Made by a program: the position numbers and the translations under genes. From positions 434,001 through 498,000 of the forward strand of contig CAVSES010000002.1 of NCBI GenBank assembly GCA_963727045.1: 64,000 nt of DNA. The letters run 5' to 3'. Positions 34,463 to 43,682 of this stretch are shown here, piece by piece. Under the pieces are notes generated by a model. The model ran no database searches. It was not told the origin of the DNA and saw nothing but the letters and a program-made list of their open reading frames with translations. This stretch comes from Bog-1198 sp963727045 (GTDB taxonomy: Bacteria > Pseudomonadota > Gammaproteobacteria > Steroidobacterales > Steroidobacteraceae). The stretch's first letter is position 1. Each line of letters opens with the position of its first letter.

Positions 34463-34492
34463 ACTATAGGGATCGAAAAGACGCACTGTCAA
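34463..34492 (-). promoter_or_regulatory. Pmra, sigma-70 promoter of the division and cell wall cluster
   Basis: On the minus strand a consensus -35 TTGACA (34492-34487) is followed after 18 bases by TATAGT (34468-34463). It sits directly upstream of the MraZ repeats and points into mraZ. The match is the strongest promoter I find in the window. Confidence 0.8.
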
Positions 34493-34763
34493 CGGGTTAA
34501 GTTAAAAAAAACCCGCCCCGACAGTGACTTAGGTCACATTTTGTGCAGAGCCGCGCCACGATGTGGGTGAGTTTGTTTTGAATCAATCTGTTAGAAGATT
34601 TAGCTGAAATGATTTGCAGGAGCTAAAAGCCGCGATCATCGGTTAACTTCGCCGATCCTGATGCTATCTTTCGGTTTTGGCTTTTCTTGGCGGACCGCGC
34701 AGCGGGCCGACTGTCAGGCGGGGCGTCTCGCCCCGTTTATCCCCGCGCTCGCGCGGTAGAAAA
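34493..34763. other. intergenic region between Pmra and RNase P RNA
   Basis: No gene is seen here. It holds an imperfect palindrome GTGACTTAGGTCAC (34524-34537), a run of eight A residues (34504-34511), and a perfect hairpin CGGGGCG-TCT-CGCCCCG at 34719-34735. The hairpin lies about 30 bases past the 3' end of rnpB and may help end that transcript, but it lacks a T run on the minus strand. Confidence 0.5.
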
Positions 34764-35133
34764 GAGTCGGCCGTTAAGCCGGGTTCTGTCTTGGACAGTC
34801 ATTCCTCTGGGATGCGCGTCGCCGCGCAGCTCTGGCGACCTACCCGGAAGCCTCATGTGGGCCACATGTGCGGCCGACAGGCGCCGCGTGCTTCCCTATT
34901 TGGTCTTGCTCCAGGTGGGGTTTGCCGTGCCACGGGTGTTGCCACCCGCGCGGTGCGCTCTTACCGCACCATTTCACCCTTACCGGCGCCGCTTGCGCGG
35001 CACGTAGGCGGTATCTTTCTGTTGCACTTTCCGTGGGCTCGCGCCCCCCAGGCGTTACCTGGCACCGTGCCCGATGGAGCCCGGACTTTCCTCCATGCGC
35101 TTTCGCACACAGCGACTGCCTGGCCGACTCTTA
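34764..35133 (-). ncRNA. rnpB: RNase P RNA, bacterial type A
   Basis: Catalytic RNA that trims the 5' leader of tRNA precursors. Read on the minus strand, the 5' end GAGTCGGCCAGGCAGTCGC pairs with the 3' end CGGCCGACTC as helix P1. Between them are the conserved GGAGGAAAGTCCGGGCTCC-type segment (35085-35105) and its partner ACAGAAACCGGGCTTA-type segment near the 3' end (ACAGAACCCGGCTTAACGG). Length of about 370 bases is normal. Ends are estimated from P1 pairing. Location between rsmI and mraZ is conserved in pseudomonads. Confidence 0.93.
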
Positions 35134-35157
35134 GGAACGCACCATACGCAGATCCGG

Positions 35158-36039
35158 CTATGAATGCGAGGCGGATCGCTGTTTGAGATGCAAAGCCCGC
35201 TTGTACGCCTCGTTGTCGCGCGCGTCGGTAATTTGTGCCGCCAGACGCGCCGCCTGCTTGAGCGGCAGCTCGGCCAGCAGGATGTTGAGCACCTTGTCGA
35301 GTACACCCGCGCGCGCGTCCAGGCCACCCGCCTCGTCCAGAGGCTCCGGTGATCCGGCGATGAGCAGCACGATTTCGCCGCGGCCGAAGTGGGGGTCGGC
35401 GGCCGCGCGATCGATGTGCTCGCGCAGCGAGCCGCGATAGGTGATTTCGTGCATCTTGGTGATTTCGCGCGCGACCGCGGCGCCGCGCGTCTCGCCGAAT
35501 GCCTTCGCGCAATCCTCGAGCGTCTCGGACACGCGATGCGGCGATTCGTAGAACACCAGCGTGCGCGTCTCGTGTGCGAGGGACTCGAGACGCTTGCGCC
35601 GTGCGGGGCCGCGGGCCGGCAGGAAGCCTTCGAAGCAAAAGCGGTCCGTCGGGAGCCCGCCGATCGACAGAGCCGCTATGGCCGCGCAGGGCCCGGGAAC
35701 GGCCACGACGTCTATCGCGGCGGCGGCAGCCGCGCGCACCAGGTCGAATCCTGGATCGCTGATGGCGGGAGTCCCCGCATCGCTCACCAGAGCGATCGAG
35801 GAGCCGCCGCGAAGCCGCGAGACAAGGTCCGGCGTCCGCTTAAGCTCGTTGTGATCGTGCAAAGACACCTGGGGCGTGTCGATGCCGAAATGCTTGAGCA
35901 GCATCCCCGTGTGGCGCGTGTCCTCCGCGGCAATCAAGGACACGCTCCGCAATATCTCGCGCGCACGCTCAGATAGATCGCCTAGGTTGCCGATCGGTGT
36001 TGCGACCACGTACAAGCGCCCTGCCGGCCCGATACTCAC
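35158..36039 (-). CDS. rsmI: 16S rRNA 2'-O-ribose C1402 methyltransferase RsmI
   Basis: Tetrapyrrole-methylase-fold enzyme that methylates the ribose of C1402, the base partner modification of RsmH. Conserved parts are LYVVATPIGNLGDLSERA, AEDTRHTGMLLKHF, ALVSDAGTPAISDPGF and LPTDRFCFEGFLP. The GTG at 36039 is preferred because the conserved fold starts six codons later and the upstream in-frame ATG at 36105 would overlap the divergent lpoA start. About 293 residues. Confidence 0.93.
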   Translation of the reverse strand: MSIGPAGRLYVVATPIGNLGDLSERAREILRSVSLIAAEDTRHTGMLLKHFGIDTPQVSLHDHNELKRTPDLVSRLRGGSSIALVSDAGTPAISDPGFDLVRAAAAAAIDVVAVPGPCAAIAALSIGGLPTDRFCFEGFLPARGPARRKRLESLAHETRTLVFYESPHRVSETLEDCAKAFGETRGAAVAREITKMHEITYRGSLREHIDRAAADPHFGRGEIVLLIAGSPEPLDEAGGLDARAGVLDKVLNILLAELPLKQAARLAAQITDARDNEAYKRALHLKQRSASHS

Positions 36040-36053
36040 TATAATCTCTGCCC

Positions 36054-37877
36054 ATGCTTGAAGATCCAGGAGCGCAGGGTATGGCAGCGACCACTCGACG
36101 TCCACGGCTGCCGCTGTATGCGGTGACCGTCGCCCTCATCCTGTCCGCGTGCAGCCTGGTGAAGGAGCCGGCTCCGGAGAACGTGCCCGACCGCGCGCAG
36201 CGCCTGGGCCAGGAAGGCAAGCATGCAGAGGCCGCGCAGGCCTATGCCGAGCTTGCCGCGCAGGAGCCCGCCAACCATGACAACTACGAGTTGCTGAGCG
36301 CTGAACAATGGCTGGCCGCCGGAAATGTCGCCGCCGCGAAGCAGGCGTTCGATGCGGTGTCAACCGATGCGCGCGCGCGCATGCCGGCGGCGCGCGCGCT
36401 GGTCGCAGCCGAGATCGCCTATGCCGAAAATGATGGGGCTCGCGCCATTCATGAGCTCGATCAGATCGCCGTGCCGACATCGGCGGATCAGGCACAGAAC
36501 TATTGGTGGATCCGCGGCCGCAGCGCGTTTCTCACGGGACATCCGGTCGAGGGCACGCGCGCACTGGTGGAGCGCGAGCGTTGGCTTCATGACCCCGCAA
36601 GCTTGGGCGCGAATCGGGCGGAGCTTTTCAGCCGCATCCGTTCCGCGGCGGAGCGCGGTCAGCCGATGAACGCCCCCCCCAAGACGGACCCGGTCGTCCT
36701 CGGCTGGCTGGAATTAGGTCCGGTCGCAGTCGGACTCGCCCGTGATCCCATGCGCGCGGCGGCCGCCCTCGCCAATTGGAAGCGCCTGTATCCGCAGCAC
36801 CCGGCGAACGACAGCGTGCTCTCGATGGCCTCCACCCAAATCGCTGCGGCCACGGAATTTCCCGACCAGATAGCGCTGTTGCTGCCGCTGTCGGGACGGG
36901 CGGAGGCCGCCGGCGTCGCAGTGCGCGACGGTTTCATCGCCGCCTACCTGGAGCAGGATCCGGCGACCCGGCCGCGGTTGAAGATCTACGACGTGGCCGC
37001 TGAATCGGTGGGCGCAGCCTACACCCAGGCCATGACTGAGGGCGCCGGCTTCATCGTGGGCCCGCTGACCAAGGAGGACGTCGCCGCCATGGTGCCGTTG
37101 AGCGACGCCCACAGCCCTGTGCTTGCCCTGAATTTTCTGGGCGATTCGACGCCGACGCCGCGAAATTTTTATCAATTTGCCCTGTCGCCGGAAGACGAGG
37201 CGCGCCTGGTCGCCCGGCGCGTCGTGACGGACGGCCGGCTCAATGGCGTGGCCATCGTGGTGGACGGCGACTGGGGCAAGCGTGTCGCCGCCGCCTTTGC
37301 CGATGAGTTGTCCCACCTCGGCGGCACCGTCCTCGACAGCCAGCATTTCGAGTCCTCGCAGGTCGACTTCTCCGACATCATCAAGCAGGTTCTTCAGGTG
37401 CACGTGGTCAAGGGCGAGCCTTCCACGCATCGCACGGACGCGGCATTCGTATTCGTGGCCGCGGGCAGCGCCGGCGTCGCCCGCCAGATTCTGCCGCAGC
37501 TCAAATTCCACTACGCAGGCGATGTGCCGGTGTATTCCACATCGGACAGCTTCGAACCGGATCCGACCGCGAACAGCGACCTCGAGGGAATGCTGTTTCC
37601 CGACATGCCGTGGATGGTCGCCAACGATCCGGTGACGGCGCAGATTCGCGACGCGGTTCGGGCGGCGTGGCCGGCCAGGACCGCGCGCCGCGACCGGTTG
37701 TATGCGTTTGGATTCGATGCCTATCGGCTGATGCCGGCGCTGCGCGCCAAGCCGCCGTCGGGGGCGGCGGGCGAGATCCCCGGCGTGACCGGCAAATTGC
37801 ACATCGACGACCGCAACCGCATCCGCCGCGAGCTGGACTGGGCGCAGATCAGAAACGGAGAGCCGAACAGCCTGTAA
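36054..37877 (+). CDS. lpoA: LppC/LpoA family outer membrane lipoprotein
   Basis: In E. coli LpoA activates penicillin-binding protein 1A from the outer membrane. Here an N-terminal signal has the lipobox LSAC (VALILSACSLV); the second methionine at 36081 gives the better signal peptide and may be the true start. A TPR-rich half follows (LGQEGKHAEAAQAYAELAA, LAAGNVAAAKQAFDAV), then a periplasmic-binding-protein-like half from about QIALLLPLSGRAEAAGVAV. 607 residues from the first ATG. Divergent from rsmI and followed by yraN, the conserved order. Confidence 0.9.
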   Translation: MLEDPGAQGMAATTRRPRLPLYAVTVALILSACSLVKEPAPENVPDRAQRLGQEGKHAEAAQAYAELAAQEPANHDNYELLSAEQWLAAGNVAAAKQAFDAVSTDARARMPAARALVAAEIAYAENDGARAIHELDQIAVPTSADQAQNYWWIRGRSAFLTGHPVEGTRALVERERWLHDPASLGANRAELFSRIRSAAERGQPMNAPPKTDPVVLGWLELGPVAVGLARDPMRAAAALANWKRLYPQHPANDSVLSMASTQIAAATEFPDQIALLLPLSGRAEAAGVAVRDGFIAAYLEQDPATRPRLKIYDVAAESVGAAYTQAMTEGAGFIVGPLTKEDVAAMVPLSDAHSPVLALNFLGDSTPTPRNFYQFALSPEDEARLVARRVVTDGRLNGVAIVVDGDWGKRVAAAFADELSHLGGTVLDSQHFESSQVDFSDIIKQVLQVHVVKGEPSTHRTDAAFVFVAAGSAGVARQILPQLKFHYAGDVPVYSTSDSFEPDPTANSDLEGMLFPDMPWMVANDPVTAQIRDAVRAAWPARTARRDRLYAFGFDAYRLMPALRAKPPSGAAGEIPGVTGKLHIDDRNRIRRELDWAQIRNGEPNSL

Positions 37878-37889
37878 GGCGGCGGCGAA

Positions 37890-38102
37890 CTAGCGGAGCG
37901 TTCTGGCGCGCAGGATGTCCGCGAGGTTGACGGGCGCCTGCATCTGGCGAATCACGGCCTGCCAGCGATCTGTTTCCTTGCACAGCTTGCCGATGACCGT
38001 CACCGACGCCTGCCAGCGGCCGACCAGCTCATCGACAGCCGCGGCAATCAACTCCTCGCCGAGTTGCACCTGGTGCAGCACATTTTCGAAGGTGTGGCTC
38101 AT
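37890..38102 (-). CDS. hypothetical 70-residue protein
   Basis: Small intact frame on the minus strand between lpoA and yraN, convergent with lpoA. The product is helical with no membrane segment (FENVLHQVQLGEELIAAAVDEL, ETDRWQAVIRQMQ) and a basic C-terminus. I do not recognise it. Upstream DNA (38103-38170) is AT-rich compared with its surroundings, which could hold a promoter. It could also be a chance frame, although codon third positions look GC-rich as in neighbouring genes. Confidence 0.5.
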   Translation of the reverse strand: MSHTFENVLHQVQLGEELIAAAVDELVGRWQASVTVIGKLCKETDRWQAVIRQMQAPVNLADILRARTLR

Positions 38103-38306
38103 GGAAAAAATTGTAAGTCAACATAATCAATTTCGAAAATGTCTGCGAATTCCGACATCCGCCAGTCAATCCTTCTCCCTGCGTACGCGGCGCGTGCCCC
38201 CGACGGGCAGCAGAAGGAATGATTTCACCGCCATCGAAACATTTTGCAATGAACCGGCCGCATATTTGGTCTCGCGGCGGGCGCAGGCGCGCGCAATCTA
38301 GGATGC

Positions 38307-38678
38307 ATGTCAGGGAAATCCCGTCTGGAGCGCGCAGCCGCATCGGAGCGGCTCGCGGCCGAGTACCTGCAATCGCGGGGGCTCACGGTGGCTGCCCGCA
38401 ACCTGCGCTGCAGAGCCGGCGAACTCGATCTGGTATGCCTGGACGGCCCGGCGCTTGCGATCGTCGAGGTGCGCCAGCGAGTTCGCGCCGATTTCGGCGG
38501 CGCGCTCGCCTCGGTGGACCGGCGCAAGCAGCGCAAAATCATCCGCGCGGCACGCTTCTTCCTTCAGCGGCGTACGGAATGGCGCGGCCGCGCCATTCGC
38601 TTCGACGTGATCGGAGTCGAGGGGCTGCCCGACGACACGCCCCGAATCGTTTGGATCAAGGACGCATTTCGCACGTGA
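38307..38678 (+). CDS. yraN: UPF0102 family protein YraN
   Basis: Predicted endonuclease-fold protein of unknown role, usually next to rsmI and lpoA. Intact, 123 residues. The conserved motifs are ERLAAEYLQSRGLTVAARNLRCRAGELDL with the G-E-x-D-L signature, and IVEVRQR. The R-x-x-x-x-EVK motif is EVR here. It converges on sspB with a 13-base gap that contains a short GGCGA/TCGCC stem. Confidence 0.93.
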   Translation: MSGKSRLERAAASERLAAEYLQSRGLTVAARNLRCRAGELDLVCLDGPALAIVEVRQRVRADFGGALASVDRRKQRKIIRAARFFLQRRTEWRGRAIRFDVIGVEGLPDDTPRIVWIKDAFRT

Positions 38679-38691
38679 GGCGAATATCGCC

Positions 38692-39099
38692 CTACTTGAC
38701 CACCTGCAGCTTCGGGCGCTTGGATTTTGCCGTGGTGTCTCTTCCGGCGGGAGGCGCCGCCGGTGGGCCATCGGTCGGATCGGGATCCGCGTCGCCCTCG
38801 GGAAAAATCATGCCCTGGCCGGTCTCCCGCGCGTAGATCCCCAGGATTGCACGCACCGGGACCTGCACGGCGAACCCGACGCCGCCGAAGCGAGCCTCGA
38901 AGCTCACGAAATCGTTGCCCAATTTCAGCATCTGCGTCGCCGAGAAACTCACATTGAGCACGATCTTGCCGTCTTTGACATATTGACGGGGAACGGTGAC
39001 ACCGTCCGCCGAGGCGTCCACCACGATGTGCGGAGTCTCCCCGCTGTCGGAGATCCACTCGTGCAGGGCACGCAGCAGGTAGGGGCGCCGAGGTTTCAA
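38692..39099 (-). CDS. sspB: ClpXP adaptor SspB
   Basis: Delivers ssrA-tagged proteins to ClpXP. 135 residues: an SspB fold (RPYLLRALHEWISDSGETPHIVVD, GVTVPRQYVKDGKIVLN), a flexible proline-rich linker, and the C-terminal ClpX-binding tail RPKLQVVK, close to the E. coli tail RPALRVVK. The start is a TTG at 39099 overlapping the sspA stop (TTGA), so translation is probably coupled. Confidence 0.93.
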   Translation of the reverse strand: MKPRRPYLLRALHEWISDSGETPHIVVDASADGVTVPRQYVKDGKIVLNVSFSATQMLKLGNDFVSFEARFGGVGFAVQVPVRAILGIYARETGQGMIFPEGDADPDPTDGPPAAPPAGRDTTAKSKRPKLQVVK

Positions 39100-39713
39100 T
39101 GCCGCATTCCCCGCTCGACGTCGCTCAGGCAGGAACGAAACGTGGGGCGCGCGAAGATCGAATTCATGTATTTCGTGATGGGCTGAGCCTGGGCCGGCAG
39201 ATCAATGCCGTAGCTCGGCAAGCGCCACAAGATCGGCGCGATGCTGGCGTCGACCAGTGAGAACTCATCGCTCAGGAAGAACGGCTTGGCCTTGAACACT
39301 TCCGCGCTCGCGCAAATGGCTTCACCCAGCACTTTGCGGCTGTGGGCCGCCGTTTTGCCCTGCGGGTCCGACTCGATGTCGCGCGCCAATGAGTACCAGT
39401 CGCGCTCGACCCTGTACAAGGCGACCCGGAATTGCGCCCGGGTGACCGGGTCGATGGGCATCAAAGGCGGGTGGGGAAAACGCTCGTCCAGGTACTCGAT
39501 GATGACGCGCGAGTCGTACAGCACCAGGTCCCGGTCCACCAACGTCGGCACGCTGTGGTAGGGGTTCAGATCGAGCAGGTCTTCCGGCAGGTCGTTCAAG
39601 TCGACATTGACCAGCTCGATCGCGATTCCCTTCTCGGCAAGCACTATGCGCGTGCGGTGACTCCAGGGGTCAGCCGGCGCGGAAAAAAGTGTCATCACCG
39701 AGCGACGTGCCAC
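39096..39713 (-). CDS. sspA: stringent starvation protein A
   Basis: GST-fold RNA-polymerase-associated regulator. 205 residues: the N-terminal thioredoxin-like half (MTLFSAPADPWSHRTRIVLAEKG, NPYHSVPTLVDRDLVLYDSRVIIEYLDERFPHPPLMP) and an all-helical C-terminal half. As in other SspA proteins the catalytic residue of true glutathione transferases is replaced, so it is not expected to be an enzyme. It follows petC by 43 bases, the pseudomonad order petABC-sspA-sspB. Confidence 0.93.
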   Translation of the reverse strand: MARRSVMTLFSAPADPWSHRTRIVLAEKGIAIELVNVDLNDLPEDLLDLNPYHSVPTLVDRDLVLYDSRVIIEYLDERFPHPPLMPIDPVTRAQFRVALYRVERDWYSLARDIESDPQGKTAAHSRKVLGEAICASAEVFKAKPFFLSDEFSLVDASIAPILWRLPSYGIDLPAQAQPITKYMNSIFARPTFRSCLSDVERGMRH

Positions 39714-39756
39714 TAACGCGATCTCCTAGAGACGAACGGGAGTCCCCGCTGCTGCG

Positions 39757-40497
39757 TCAGTGTACGTCTTTCCAATACTCTTTCTTCAGCAAGTAGACGA
39801 ACACAAAGAACACCAGCAAAAACAGCGTCACAAAAACGCCCATCGATTGGCGTTTCTCCTTGACGGGCTCACCGGCATAATCCAGAAAATTCGCGATGTC
39901 CCGAACAAACTGATCATACTCCTCCGGCTTCATCGCGCCCGGGGTCATTGCATCGACTCCCACGAGCACCATCCTGGCGCTGCCGTTGTCATCCGGTTCG
40001 TTTTTGAACACCGGTTTTTGTAAACCCTGCAATGTCTGCAGTACGTGCGGCATTGCAGCGCTGGGCAGATACAGATTGTTCACGCCCCAGGGCCGGGTCT
40101 TGTCGACGTAGAATCCTTTCAGGAACGAATATAGATAATCCACGCCGCGGGCCCGCGCCATCAGCGACAGATCGGGAGGCTGCTTGCCGAACCAGCTTTC
40201 CGAATCCGCCGCCGGCATTGCGGAGTTGATGGTCTCGAAAGCTTTGTCCGTGGTGAACATCAAATTTCCCGCAAGTTCCGACTCGGGGATCTTGAGGTCC
40301 GCCGCCAGCCGGTTGTAGCGCAGATATTTGATCGAATGGCATCCGGAACAGTAGTTCATGAAGTTGCGCGCGCCGCGCTGCAGGGACTCGGTGTTTTTGA
40401 TGTCCGTTCCGGATTGAAGGAGCGCGATGCCGCCCTCCTCGGCCCGGAGTGTGCCTGCGGAGAGAAGAGTTATGATCAATATCCAGCTTTTACGCAT
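39757..40497 (-). CDS. petC: cytochrome c1 of the bc1 complex
   Basis: Passes electrons from the Rieske protein to soluble cytochrome c. 246 residues with a signal peptide (ILIITLLSAGTLRAEEG), the covalent heme motif CSGCH in NFMNYCSGCHSIKYLRYN, the distal methionine region (ARMVLVG near the C-terminal third) and a C-terminal membrane anchor (GVFVTLFLLVFFVFVYLLKK). The start ATG overlaps the petB stop. Confidence 0.95.
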   Translation of the reverse strand: MRKSWILIITLLSAGTLRAEEGGIALLQSGTDIKNTESLQRGARNFMNYCSGCHSIKYLRYNRLAADLKIPESELAGNLMFTTDKAFETINSAMPAADSESWFGKQPPDLSLMARARGVDYLYSFLKGFYVDKTRPWGVNNLYLPSAAMPHVLQTLQGLQKPVFKNEPDDNGSARMVLVGVDAMTPGAMKPEEYDQFVRDIANFLDYAGEPVKEKRQSMGVFVTLFLLVFFVFVYLLKKEYWKDVH

Positions 40498-41756
40498 GTC
40501 CTGTGACCCTTTCCGGCACCGGTTTCACGCTGTCGAATTTCGTGTACCAGGGCATCAGCAAAAAGAACGCGAAGTACAAAACCGTGCAGACTTTGGCCAC
40601 CGTCGGATAGATGCCCGACGGCGGTTTCAGGCCGCAGATCCCCAATGCAATGAATGATAGGACGAAGACGCGTCAACATGACCTTGTAGATGGGGCCGCG
40701 GTAGCGGATCGAGTTCACGGGAGAGCGGTCCAGCCAGGGCACGAAGAACAGCACGACGATGGACGCGCCCATCACGAGCACTCCCCAGACCTGCGTGCCC
40801 GCGAACGACGGCACCGCGCGCAACATGGCGTAAAACGGCGTGAAATACCACACCGGCGCGATGTGCGCGGGCGTCTGCAGCGCATTCGCAGGCTCGAAAT
40901 TCGGCGACTCCAGGAACAGTCCGCCGAAAGTCGGCGCAAAGAAGATCACGCCGCAAAACAGCAGCAGGAATCCCGCGACGCCGACCAGGTCCTTCACCGT
41001 GTAATAGGGGTGAAAGGGAATTCCGTCGAGGGGATGCCCCTGCGCGTCCTTGTATTTCTTGATTTCGATGCCGTCGGGATTGTTCGAACCCACCTCATGC
41101 AGCGCCATGAGATGCGCGATCACCAGAAACACCAGCGCCAGCGGCAATGCTGCGACGTGCAGCGCGAAGAACCGGTTCAGGGTCGCGTCCGCGATGTAGT
41201 AGTCGCCGCGTATCCAATCGACCAGTGCGCCGCCGACATAGGGAATGCTGCCGAACAGCGACACGATGACCTGCGCGCCCCAATAGCTCATGTTGCCCCA
41301 GGGCAGCACGTACCCCATGAAGCCTTCCGCCATCAGCAGCAGGAAAATCAAGCAGCCGAAGATCCAGAGCAGCTCGCGCGGCTTGCGGTGCGAGCCGTAC
41401 AGGAGAGCGCGGAACATATGCAGGTACACCACGATGAAAAACGCCGATGCGCCGGTGGAGTGCAGGTAGCGGATGAGCCAGCCCCAGTCGACGTCGCGCA
41501 TGATGTACTCGACCGACGAGAACGCCTCCGCCGAGGAGGGCTTGTAGTTCATGGTCAGGAAAATCCCGGTCACCAGCTGGTTGACGAGGATCAACATCGC
41601 GAGCGAACCAAAGTAATACCAGAAGTTGAAATTCTTCGGCGCGTAGTACTCGGAAACCTGTTCCTTCCACAATTTGGTCAGCGGAAAGCGCTGATCGATC
41701 CAGCCAATGAAACCTCCGCCTTTGGTGCTGCCGGCGGAATCGGGTGCTGCGGCCAT
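40490..41756 (-). CDS. petB: cytochrome b of the bc1 complex (one frameshift near the C-terminus)
   Basis: Core quinol-oxidising subunit. Features are four heme-ligand histidines (IRYLHSTGASAFFIVVYLHMF; RFFALHVAALPLALVFLVIAH), the Qo motif PEWYF replaced by PVWYFTPFY, and PWGNMSYWGAQV. Near 40673 one extra C shifts the frame; removing it gives the last membrane helix (VFVLSFIALGICGLKPP) and an end at 40490 overlapping petC. Mended length is about 421 residues. This is the only clear frame break right of 30 kb. Confidence 0.95.
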
Positions 41757-41774
41757 CGCTTAAACCTCGGGTAG

Positions 41775-42395
41775 CTAAACTGTCTTGGCGGCGTCGTCGA
41801 CGCCGATCGTGATGCGCGCGTTCTGCGCGAACGCGTACGGCGGAACCGTCAGATTCTTCGGCGCCGGCATGCTCTTGAACACCCGGCCCGACAAATCGTA
41901 CTTCGAGCCGTGGCATGGGCAATAGAAGCCGCCGGGCCAGTTCGCGCCGAGATCGGCGCCGGCCACCTGGAAGGAATTGTTCGCCTCGAACGCTCCCAGC
42001 GGGGAGCAGCCGAGATGAGTGCACACCGCGAGGCCCACCCAGTATTCGGGATTGCGCGCGCGCGCGGCGCCGCTCTTCTTGATGTAGTCGGGCTGCATCG
42101 AATCGTCGGAGGCGGGATCCGCCAGCATCGCGTCGTGGTTGCCCAGCTGCTCGATGATGCTGCTCGCCCGGCGCACCACAAATACGGCCTGACCGCGCCA
42201 CACGACCTTCAGCATTTGCCCGGCCTCGAGCTTGGACGCATCCACTTCCACCGGCGCGCCCAGCGCTTTGGCGCGCGCGCTCGGCTGCCATGACGCCAGG
42301 AAAGGCACCGCCGCGAACGCAACGCCGATCGCCCCGGTGCCGACGGTGGCCGCCGTCAACAAGCGGCGCCGGCTGTGGTCAACCTGATCATTCAT
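41775..42395 (-). CDS. petA: Rieske iron-sulfur protein of the bc1 complex
   Basis: Takes the first electron from quinol. 206 residues. The N-terminus has a twin-arginine-type signal (SRRRLLTAATVGTGAIGVAF) that anchors it in the membrane. The 2Fe-2S ligands are in CTHLGC and CPCHGSKYDLSGR. The ATG at 42395 (MNDQVDH) is chosen since the signal begins at residue 8; a longer in-frame version would enter the promoter region. Confidence 0.95.
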   Translation of the reverse strand: MNDQVDHSRRRLLTAATVGTGAIGVAFAAVPFLASWQPSARAKALGAPVEVDASKLEAGQMLKVVWRGQAVFVVRRASSIIEQLGNHDAMLADPASDDSMQPDYIKKSGAARARNPEYWVGLAVCTHLGCSPLGAFEANNSFQVAGADLGANWPGGFYCPCHGSKYDLSGRVFKSMPAPKNLTVPPYAFAQNARITIGVDDAAKTV

Positions 42396-42476
42396 TCGAT
42401 TGCCCCTACGCAATGTTGACAAATCTTCACTTAAACCCCGCTGGCCGTAGTGTTTCCCAAAGAATATTGGGAGCGC

Positions 42477-42482
42477 ATTATA
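42477..42482 (-). promoter_or_regulatory. candidate -10 element for petABC
   Basis: A perfect TATAAT on the minus strand lies about 82 bases upstream of petA in the gap shared with the divergent protease gene. I see no convincing -35 at 16-18 bases, so this is a weak call. Confidence 0.35.
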
Positions 42483-42528
42483 CACAGTTCAGCGGCGTAT
42501 CCCTTAAGCGCTTGAGGAGCGATATTAA

Positions 42529-43674
42529 TTGCAGAACACGCGCGTGCTCTTAGGTTTCCTGTTCAGAGCCGCCGTGGTCGGACTGGCGGCGGCATTCATC
42601 TTGGTCTGGTGGAAGCCTGCGCTGCTGGGAAGAGCTGCGATTCCGGCGCCGATGCCGGCCGCGCCGCTCCGCCCCACCGTCGTCATGCAAAGCTTCGCCG
42701 ATGCGGTGGCGCGGGCGGCCCCGGCGGTCGTGAACATCTACACCGCTCGCGTCGTCACGGAGCGCACCCAGGCGCCGGCCCTCAATCAGCTGTTCGGCGA
42801 CTTCTGGCCGAGCTATCGGCAGAGGGTGGAGCGCAGCTTGGGATCGGGCGTGATCGTCGACGCCGCGGGAACGATCGTGACGAATCAGCACGTCATCGCG
42901 GGTGCCGAATCGATCCGGGTGCAGCTCGCCGACGGACGCATCGCCGACGCGACCATCGTCGGGCAGGATCCCGACACGGACATCGCCATCCTGCACTTGG
43001 ACATTGCCAAATTGCCGGTCATGCCCGTGGGCCGCTCCGACACCCTGCGGGTGGGCGATATCGTGCTGGCGATCGGCAATCCCTACGGATTGAGCCAGAC
43101 GGTTACTCAAGGCATCGTGAGCGCCACCGGCCGGGGTCAACTCGGGCTCGCGACGTTCGAGAATTTCATTCAAACCGATGCGGCGATCAATCTCGGCAAC
43201 TCCGGCGGCGCCCTGATCGACGCACAAGGCGACCTGGTCGGCATCAACACCGCCGTACTGAACCGCGCGTATGGCGGGCCGGAAGGGATCGGCTTTGCGA
43301 TTCCCATCAATCTCGTGCGCGGGGTCATGGAACAAATCCTGGCGCGCGGTCACGTGGTCCGCGGCTGGCTTGGGTTCGTGCCGCAGGATCTCACCGACGA
43401 GCAGGCTGCGCAGCTCGGAATCGCCGCGGGAGGCGGCGTTGCGGTGGTGAACATTCTGGTGAAAAGTCCCGCATTCGAGGCCGGAGTGAGGCCCGGTGAC
43501 CTGATCACGGGTTTGGGTCATGAATCCGTGCGCAGCGCCCAGGATCTCGTCAGCCGCGTGGCCGCGCTGCCGCCGGGAGCCGTGGTGGAACTCCATGGTC
43601 GGCATGGCCGGGAGCCTTACAAGGTCGAACTCAAGGTGCTCGAACGGCCGACGCGCCCGGTGCAGCCGCAATAG
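42529..43674 (+). CDS. DegS/AlgW-like periplasmic serine protease with one PDZ domain
   Basis: Membrane-anchored trypsin-like protease, probably the stress sensor that cuts an anti-sigma factor. 381 residues. One N-terminal membrane helix (LLGFLFRAAVVGLAAAFILVWW), catalytic His in TNQHVIAGA, Asp in DPDTDIAIL, Ser in NLGNSGGAL, then one PDZ domain (GVAVVNILVKSPAFEAGVRPGDLI). The single PDZ and retained anchor favour DegS/AlgW over DegP. The start is a TTG at 42529 preceded by GAGGAG. Convergent with murA, with 8 bases between. Confidence 0.88.
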   Translation: MQNTRVLLGFLFRAAVVGLAAAFILVWWKPALLGRAAIPAPMPAAPLRPTVVMQSFADAVARAAPAVVNIYTARVVTERTQAPALNQLFGDFWPSYRQRVERSLGSGVIVDAAGTIVTNQHVIAGAESIRVQLADGRIADATIVGQDPDTDIAILHLDIAKLPVMPVGRSDTLRVGDIVLAIGNPYGLSQTVTQGIVSATGRGQLGLATFENFIQTDAAINLGNSGGALIDAQGDLVGINTAVLNRAYGGPEGIGFAIPINLVRGVMEQILARGHVVRGWLGFVPQDLTDEQAAQLGIAAGGGVAVVNILVKSPAFEAGVRPGDLITGLGHESVRSAQDLVSRVAALPPGAVVELHGRHGREPYKVELKVLERPTRPVQPQ

Positions 43675-43682
43675 CCAGGAGC

